From the NCBI GenBank assembly GCA_964606975.1, contig CAZSGY010000009.1, positions 1-18,833 on the forward strand: a stretch of DNA of 18,833 nt. Direction: 5' to 3'. The notes under the pieces are model-generated. The model searched no databases and was not told the origin of the DNA. It worked only from the letters and a program-made list of their open reading frames with translations. The position numbers and the translations under genes were made by a program. Shown here piece after piece: positions 14,434 through 18,833 of this stretch (position 1 is the first letter of the stretch; each line of letters starts with the position of its first letter). The DNA is from UBA8517 sp964606975. GTDB taxonomy: Bacteria; Patescibacteriota; Microgenomatia; UBA8517.

Positions 14434-15771
14434 TTATTTTAGGAGTGCCTTAATCGCCTGCCCCACATACTTGAAGCTTTTTGAGGAAACCGCTTGTGTA
14501 AATCCCAGACGGCTTGCATCTTTTATCCTTTTATCTTGCGCCACGACTTCACGGATTTCACCCAAAAGTCCGACTTCCCCGACTGCCAGAATTTGTCCGC
14601 TAAGTGGTTTGTCAAAATAAGCCGACGCAACTGCCAAACAAATTGCCAAATCAGTCGCTGGTTCTGTTACCTTAAAACCTCCCGCAACGTTTACAAAAAC
14701 GTCCATATCATAAAGAGGAAGCCCTGCGCGTCTTGTCAGAACTGCCAGAAGAAGCTCCAATCTTCTTGAGTCAATTCCTTGCGCAACACGTCTGGGAATG
14801 GCCAATTTTGTGGGCACAATTAGTGCCTGAATTTCTACCAAAATCGGCCTCGTACCCTGCATAACGCTGGTCACAACGGATCCCGAAACTTGCTTTTTAT
14901 TTTTTTCCAGAAAAGCTTTTTCGATATTGTCCACCGGTGACAAGCCTTTATCCACCATCTCAAAAATCCCCACCTCATCTGTAGGGCCAAACCTGTTTTT
15001 GACAGCCCTTAATATCCTTGTGGTGAGAGTTTTATCGCCCTCAAACCAAAGCACCGTATCCACGATGTGAGCCAAAACCGCAGGGCCAGCCACAGTTCCT
15101 TCTTTTGTAACATGGCCGACCAGGAATAAGGGAATATTCAGGCTTTTTGCCTGTTTTAAGAGCCTAAATGCACACTCCCTGACCTGACCCACACTTCCGG
15201 CCATTCCCGAAAGATCCGATGTGGTCATGGTTTGTATAGAATCTACGATCACCGCGCGCAAGGACTGTCCTTGCGAAGCTAAAACATCTATTACACTATC
15301 CACATCCGTATCTTCCAAAAGATCGATATTGGCCTTTTTGATTCCAAGTCTTTCCGATCTCACTTTTACCTGAGTGGCAGATTCTTCGCCGCAAACATAC
15401 AGGACCGACGATTGGGCGTCTGTATTCGACAAATTACTGGCTAATTGGGTAAGAAGAGTGGATTTGCCGATCCCCGGCTCGCCTGCAATCAGCACCGCCT
15501 GTCCCGGAACCAAACCCCCGCCCAACACCCTATCTAATTCGGAGATTTTTGTGGAAACACGCTTATCTGAGGTTAATTTAACGTCAGTAAGTTTTACAGG
15601 CTTTTGCCCGGAACTTGTTCGTTGTTTGCGATTTGCACCTTGTGATTTGGAGCTTGTCGAGGTGACCGTTTCAACCAAAGTGTTCCATTCGCCGCAATTC
15701 GGACATCTGCCAAGCCAGCCCGTAGATTCATAGCCGCATTGTTGACAAACATATTTGGAGTGGAATGACAT
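14434..15771 (-). CDS. radA: DNA repair protein RadA (Sms)
   Basis: 445 residues, the usual RadA length. An N-terminal four-cysteine zinc finger (C9, C12, C23 and C26, within VCQQCGYESTGWLGRCPNCG) is followed by a RecA-like ATPase with Walker A GEPGIGKST (97-105, K103) and Walker B VIVDSIQ (D177). The RadA-specific KNRFG motif is at 258-262. The C-terminal third is a Lon-protease-like domain (DMDVFVNVAGGFKVTEPATDLA, GEVGLLGEIR). RadA extends the D-loop in homologous recombination and resolves branched intermediates in the cytoplasm. It lies 62 bp after the S1 gene in the same direction and is probably co-transcribed with it. The Shine-Dalgarno is weak (GGGGCG next to the ATG). Confidence 0.97.
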   Translation of the reverse strand: MSFHSKYVCQQCGYESTGWLGRCPNCGEWNTLVETVTSTSSKSQGANRKQRTSSGQKPVKLTDVKLTSDKRVSTKISELDRVLGGGLVPGQAVLIAGEPGIGKSTLLTQLASNLSNTDAQSSVLYVCGEESATQVKVRSERLGIKKANIDLLEDTDVDSVIDVLASQGQSLRAVIVDSIQTMTTSDLSGMAGSVGQVRECAFRLLKQAKSLNIPLFLVGHVTKEGTVAGPAVLAHIVDTVLWFEGDKTLTTRILRAVKNRFGPTDEVGIFEMVDKGLSPVDNIEKAFLEKNKKQVSGSVVTSVMQGTRPILVEIQALIVPTKLAIPRRVAQGIDSRRLELLLAVLTRRAGLPLYDMDVFVNVAGGFKVTEPATDLAICLAVASAYFDKPLSGQILAVGEVGLLGEIREVVAQDKRIKDASRLGFTQAVSSKSFKYVGQAIKALLK

Positions 15772-15833
15772 CGCCCCATTGTAGAAGTTATTTTAAAATC
15801 CCGCAATGCTTCGATTTTGAGTAAATTGAAGAA

Positions 15834-16973
15834 TTACTTGTATCCGAGAGGAATTGAGGTCAAAACAAGCCCAAGAGCGATGCGTTTGTCTTTTACATTG
15901 ACCTCTTCAACACTGCATTTTACTTCCTCTCCGACGGTTAATTTAACTGTAGGAGGAACTTGGGTGATATGAATAAGCCCTTCAACACCCGGCAAAAGTT
16001 CGACGAAATAACCAAAATCAGAGGCTCTGACAATTTTACCGGTAACCTTGTCGCCCGCTTTAAACTTAGCCTCAACTTCGTTCCAGGGGTCTTTGGCTGC
16101 ACCTTTAATGGAAAGGGCAAGTTTGCTATCGCGTGAAGCTAAAACTTTGACTTTGACAACATCTCCGACTTTGATCACATCGGAAGGCAAATTAACACGG
16201 CTGAAAGAAAGTTCGGAAACATGCACCAGACCTTCGACCTCCGCTTTCTCCTGCCTGCCGGCAGGCACGGCTTTTTTGACCGGAACTGAAATTTTTACAA
16301 AAGCGCCGAATGTGGCCACTGTTGTGACAACACCATCATAAACATCTCCTTCTTTGATAATTTTCAAAGCTTCTTTTATTAAGGCAATATCCCCTGCTTC
16401 TGAGATTTCTTTCTCGGAAAGAACAATTTTATTATTCATTTTGTCTACTTCCATAACACGGGCTTTGAAGTATTTTCCAACTAAGTTTTGTGCATTTCCG
16501 GTAATTTCTTTACCTAATTGAGAGGTTGGAATAAATCCTTCGATACCCATTACGTCGACGACAAAGCCGGGTGCCGATACTCCCTTACCAAGAACCGGAA
16601 CTGCTTCACCGGATTCCTTTGCTTTGGCAAGTTTTTCCCAGGAAATGTCTTTTGCGGCATCTTTCAAACCCAAAATGGTAATGCCGTCGCGGGTTTCAGG
16701 AACCAAAACCGTAACCAGTACTTTGTCCCCCACTTTAAGACCCTCAATGTATTCTTTGGCGTCCGTGTATCCTTTTTCTTTGACAATACCCTCGGACTTG
16801 CCGCCAACATCAAAAATTACGTTAGTTGAATTTTTGGAGAGAACTGTAGCCTCAATTCTTTGGCCTTTTTCCAGTTTTCTGACTTTGTTTTTGGCACGAG
16901 CCAGGAGCTCCGCCATTGTGGGTTCTGATTTACGCGTCTGCGCGCTATTCGAAGTTGATTTTGTTGTAGTCAC
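15834..16973 (-). CDS. rpsA: S1-domain RNA-binding protein (ribosomal protein S1 homologue)
   Basis: 379 residues from a GTG start at 16973, chosen because AAGGCGG lies about 9 bp upstream; the ATG at 16980 is out of frame. A short basic N-terminus precedes four S1 OB-fold repeats at about 35-104, 124-190, 206-290 and 304-371; the third and fourth have the canonical GAFVKI...EGLVHVSEL and GYFVEL...EGLIHITQV patterns. S1 binds mRNA at the 30S subunit and helps recruit weakly led messages, relevant here because many genes lack Shine-Dalgarno sequences. Repeat 3 carries an insertion around VPAGRQ (236-241) encoded by a 16-bp palindrome. Four repeats are fewer than the six of E. coli S1, as in many non-proteobacterial homologues. 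Confidence 0.9.
   Translation of the reverse strand: MTTTKSTSNSAQTRKSEPTMAELLARAKNKVRKLEKGQRIEATVLSKNSTNVIFDVGGKSEGIVKEKGYTDAKEYIEGLKVGDKVLVTVLVPETRDGITILGLKDAAKDISWEKLAKAKESGEAVPVLGKGVSAPGFVVDVMGIEGFIPTSQLGKEITGNAQNLVGKYFKARVMEVDKMNNKIVLSEKEISEAGDIALIKEALKIIKEGDVYDGVVTTVATFGAFVKISVPVKKAVPAGRQEKAEVEGLVHVSELSFSRVNLPSDVIKVGDVVKVKVLASRDSKLALSIKGAAKDPWNEVEAKFKAGDKVTGKIVRASDFGYFVELLPGVEGLIHITQVPPTVKLTVGEEVKCSVEEVNVKDKRIALGLVLTSIPLGYK
16252..16267. repeat. PAGRQ-type palindrome inserted in the S1 gene
   Basis: TGCCTGCCGGCAGGCA is a perfect 16-bp palindrome within the S1 gene. It is read in-frame as V-PAGRQ in a loop of the third S1 repeat, where other S1 repeats have a shorter turn. From memory, similar PAGRQ peptides turn up in unrelated CPR proteins, pointing to a dispersed small palindromic repeat. 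Confidence 0.6.
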
Positions 16974-17006
16974 TATTCATTACCGCCTTTCGTTTGTAAT
17001 GATGGT

Positions 17007-17035
17007 ATTATACCCCACCAGGCTAGTAGGTGCAA
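17007..17035 (-). promoter_or_regulatory. S1-radA promoter
   Basis: On the minus strand, TTGCAC (17035-17030), a 17-bp spacer and a perfect TATAAT (17012-17007) precede the GTG start by about 34 bp. The region is shared with the divergent lexA promoter. Confidence 0.7.
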
Positions 17036-17066
17036 GAGAAAAATGTTTGCATTTTGCTTCTAATAG

Positions 17067-17082
17067 TGGTACACTTGTACCA
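17067..17082. promoter_or_regulatory. Putative LexA operator at the lexA start codon
   Basis: TGGTACACTTGTACCA is an inverted repeat of two 7-base arms around CT, with core GTAC-N4-GTAC. The half-site spacing equals that of the Gram-positive SOS box GAAC-N4-GTTC. It overlaps the A of the lexA ATG and follows a possible -10 (TAATAG, 17061-17066), so a bound repressor would block initiation. The role is inferred. Confidence 0.55.
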
Positions 17083-17708
17083 TGCCATACCAAAATGATT
17101 TGACAGAAAAACAAATTGAAGCAATAAAACTGATAAGAAACCATGTTGTGCACATGGGGAGTTCTCCATCTGTTCGAAAACTTATGAGTCTCTTAGGTTA
17201 CAAATCAGTCAAAGCCACCCAGGACATACTCCGTGTTTTAGCGGAGAAAAGAATAATCCAAAAAAACGAAGACGGTAGCTATAAACTTATCTCCGATCCT
17301 GATTTGGGTCCATCACACGCTCAGACAACAAATATACCAATTGTCGGCTTTGTTGCGTGTGGCTCCCCTATCCTAGCTATGGAAAATGTCGAAGCATATA
17401 TCCCAATTTCCACCAGTTTAGCTAAAAATGGAGGAATATATTTTCTTTTGCATGCAAAGGGCGACTCGATGAATCTCGCAAGCATTAATGATGGTGATCT
17501 TGTATTAGTTAGACAACAATCTACAGCAAATAACGGAGATAGGGTTGTGGCTCTAATAGATGATGAGGCCACCATAAAAGCATTTCACAAAGAAGGCGGG
17601 GTTGTTGTTCTCAAGCCCAAATCATCCAATCCGATTCACAAGCCGATAGTCCTCGAAAATAATTTCCAAATACAAGGTGTGGTTGTTGCATCTTTCCCCA
17701 ATGTCTAA
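17082..17708 (+). CDS. lexA: LexA-like SOS repressor with Cys-Gly cleavage site
   Basis: 208 residues, close to the usual 200. Residues 6-70 form the LexA winged helix (LTEKQIEAIKLIRNHV, SPSVRKLMSLLGYKS as recognition region, GSYKLI wing). A short linker leads to the S24 autoprotease domain (about 84-205): cleavage region GFVACGSP with Cys93-Gly94, catalytic Ser129 (AKGDSM) and Lys166 (ATIKAF). The 36- and 37-residue spacings closely match E. coli LexA (35 and 37). The usual Ala-Gly bond is replaced by Cys-Gly, as in UmuD. RecA-stimulated self-cleavage should still be possible. There is no UmuD-like polymerase partner next to it and the DNA-binding domain is intact, so I favour LexA. No Shine-Dalgarno precedes the ATG, and the promoter position suggests a nearly leaderless mRNA. 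Confidence 0.9.
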   Translation: MPYQNDLTEKQIEAIKLIRNHVVHMGSSPSVRKLMSLLGYKSVKATQDILRVLAEKRIIQKNEDGSYKLISDPDLGPSHAQTTNIPIVGFVACGSPILAMENVEAYIPISTSLAKNGGIYFLLHAKGDSMNLASINDGDLVLVRQQSTANNGDRVVALIDDEATIKAFHKEGGVVVLKPKSSNPIHKPIVLENNFQIQGVVVASFPNV

Positions 17709-17843
17709 ATTTAACTTCTCCATACAAGGTATAGTCAAGGTAGCCCCCAAGAAAAGGCCTTTACAGGCATAAACTTCGGATTACCACAGCTAAAGATAGT
17801 ATGACCCAATAAATTAGAGAAGACCGAAAGGGGGTGAATATAG
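17709..17843 (+). other. Intergenic stretch between lexA and the Cas2/VapD-like gene
   Basis: No gene, clear terminator or GTAC-type operator is seen. A small GCCTTTACAGGC hairpin lies near 17757-17769. A possible -10 (TAGTAT, near 17798) has only a poor -35, so read-through from lexA remains possible. Confidence 0.35.
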
Positions 17844-18113
17844 ATGATATATGAAGTTAGTTATGATCTGAATAAACCCGGCCAGGATTATCCAGATCTT
17901 TATACAACAATTAAAGAATTGGGCGATGATTGTCGCCACGCAGTTGACAGTACTTGGTTTGTCAAAACAAACCTTACCGCAACTGCAGTTAGAGACCGAT
18001 TATTATCGGTCGTCGACCAGTCAGATTCCATCATTGTTGTAAGAGCCGTTGCTCCAGCTGCGTGGAGTGGCTTGAGCGATGATGTTGCTAGCTGGCTAAA
18101 GAGCAATCTTTAA
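17844..18113 (+). CDS. Cas2/VapD-like small protein (SinR family)
   Basis: 89 residues. The sequence MIYEVSYDLNKPGQDYPDLY, followed by a DSTWFVKTNLTA strand, a DQSDSIIVVRAV strand and a C-terminal WL helix, fits the small family often labelled SinR family, which has a ferredoxin-like fold akin to Cas2 and VapD. Some members of that superfold are metal-dependent nucleases, with an Asp at the end of the first strand (here D8 in SYDLN). No CRISPR array or cas gene is in the window, so it is not an adaptation Cas2. A toxin-like or housekeeping RNase role is only a possibility. A strong Shine-Dalgarno (AAAGGGGGTG) lies 7 bp upstream, and a terminator follows. It is not the B. subtilis SinR biofilm regulator. 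Confidence 0.75.
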   Translation: MIYEVSYDLNKPGQDYPDLYTTIKELGDDCRHAVDSTWFVKTNLTATAVRDRLLSVVDQSDSIIVVRAVAPAAWSGLSDDVASWLKSNL

Positions 18114-18121
18114 GCCCAAAT

Positions 18122-18160
18122 CCAGGCGGTGAGTTCGCAACAATCCGCCTGGGTTTTTTT
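18122..18160 (+). terminator. Rho-independent terminator after the Cas2/VapD-like gene
   Basis: CCAGGCGG (18122-18129) pairs with CCGCCTGG (18145-18152) across a 15-nt loop and is followed by G and seven T (18154-18160), 8 bp after the stop codon. It ends the plus-strand lexA block and faces the rRNA operon. Confidence 0.88.
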
Positions 18161-18182
18161 CCCAAATCTTCGCCATTTCCAC

Positions 18183-18209
18183 AAAAAATCCCCCACTTTC
18201 GTAGAGGAT
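18183..18209 (-). terminator. Rho-independent terminator of the rRNA operon
   Basis: On the minus strand ATCCTCTAC-GAAA-GTGGGGGAT forms a 9-bp stem with a GAAA tetraloop, followed by a run of T to 18183. Two pairs are G.U on the minus strand only, confirming the direction. It lies about 33 bp after the 5S 3' end. Confidence 0.88.
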
Positions 18210-18241
18210 TAATATAATTTGAAGATTTCTTTCAAAACAAT

Positions 18242-18361
18242 GTTCTGGCGGTGACATATTTTCGCGTACAGTTGCCCGTAAACTATCGTCTGCGCTAATC
18301 CGTTTCACTTCTGAGTTCGGAATGGGTTCAGGTGGGACCAGATCGCACAAACCACCAGAAC
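18242..18361 (-). rRNA. rrf: 5S ribosomal RNA
   Basis: The minus strand reads as a bacterial 5S rRNA of about 120 nt. The terminal helix is GTTCTGGTGG at the 5' end with CCGCCAGAAC at the 3' end. The conserved loop B/C region (CCCACCTGAACCCATTCCG, then AACTCAGAAGTGAAACG) and the loop E region are present. It lies about 90 bp after the 23S gene in the usual 23S-5S order. Confidence 0.95.
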
Positions 18362-18447
18362 GCTGTCTTGAAACAGGATTTTTTTATTCAAATTAGAAAA
18401 GGAAGGCCGCGACCCATACTCCCTGCACCAAAATTTGGTGTTGGGAA
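18362..18447 (-). other. 23S-5S spacer
   Basis: About 86 bp with an inverted repeat CACCAAAATTTGGTG (18426-18440), which could be part of the RNase III or other processing stem at the 23S 3' end. No tRNA is present in the spacer. Confidence 0.5.

Positions 18448-18833
<386 letters not shown>

Noticed and set aside
17844..18113. CRISPR adaptation gene cas2
   Set aside because: No cas1, other cas genes or repeat array is in the window, and the sequence fits the SinR family better.

Overview
This window looks like chromosomal DNA from an ultra-small Candidate Phyla Radiation (Patescibacteria) bacterium, probably Microgenomates-like. That is inference. The grounds are AT-leaning composition, weak or absent Shine-Dalgarno sequences at most genes, a PAGRQ-type palindrome inserted in-frame in an S1 gene, membrane and surface proteins of CPR style, and a tRNA with no encoded CCA. 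TGA appears to work as a stop codon (for example at the end of the 973-residue membrane protein), which argues against the Gracilibacteria/Absconditabacteria code. No plasmid, CRISPR array or insertion sequence is visible.

Layout. Nearly everything is on the minus strand; the exceptions are tRNA-Ala and a short plus-strand block of lexA and a Cas2/VapD-like gene. From left to right: (1) 1-3153, the N-terminal 1051 codons of a huge phage-tail-fibre-like surface protein, translationally coupled to (2) 3137-4966, an unusual membrane protein with an N-terminal DNA-binding helix-turn-helix, many membrane helices and an extracytoplasmic CACHE-like sensor. Its upstream region holds four 10-bp-phased repeats. 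(3) tRNA-Ala(CGC), with its 3' end repeated 76 bp downstream. (4) A LysM-LysM-M23 cell-wall hydrolase. (5) Transcription terminator Rho, with a strong promoter lying in the end of the next gene. (6) A small membrane protein overlapping the over-long start of a 973-residue polytopic GT-C-like membrane protein. (7) A two-gene cassette (three-helix membrane protein plus lipoprotein) with higher GC and strong Shine-Dalgarno sequences, probably acquired. (8) A sortase with a 77-residue putative sortase substrate, preceded by a leader of about 370 nt that can form two hairpins joined by a 7-bp kissing-loop and ends in a long terminator-like hairpin next to the sortase start. (9) radA and a four-domain S1 protein. 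(10) A divergent lexA-like repressor with a UmuD-style Cys-Gly cleavage site and a GTAC-N4-GTAC palindrome at its start codon, then a Cas2/VapD-like (SinR-family) gene. (11) Converging terminators, then 5S rRNA and the 3' end of 23S rRNA, transcribed leftwards.

How it fits together. Core information processing (rRNA, rho, radA, S1, lexA) is interleaved with cell-surface functions (sortase and substrate, wall hydrolase, putative glycosyltransferase, giant fibre). The most unusual parts are the membrane-anchored one-component regulator coupled to a fibre-like surface protein, and the structured leader in front of the sortase pair. Both are proposals from sequence reading alone; no search was run.
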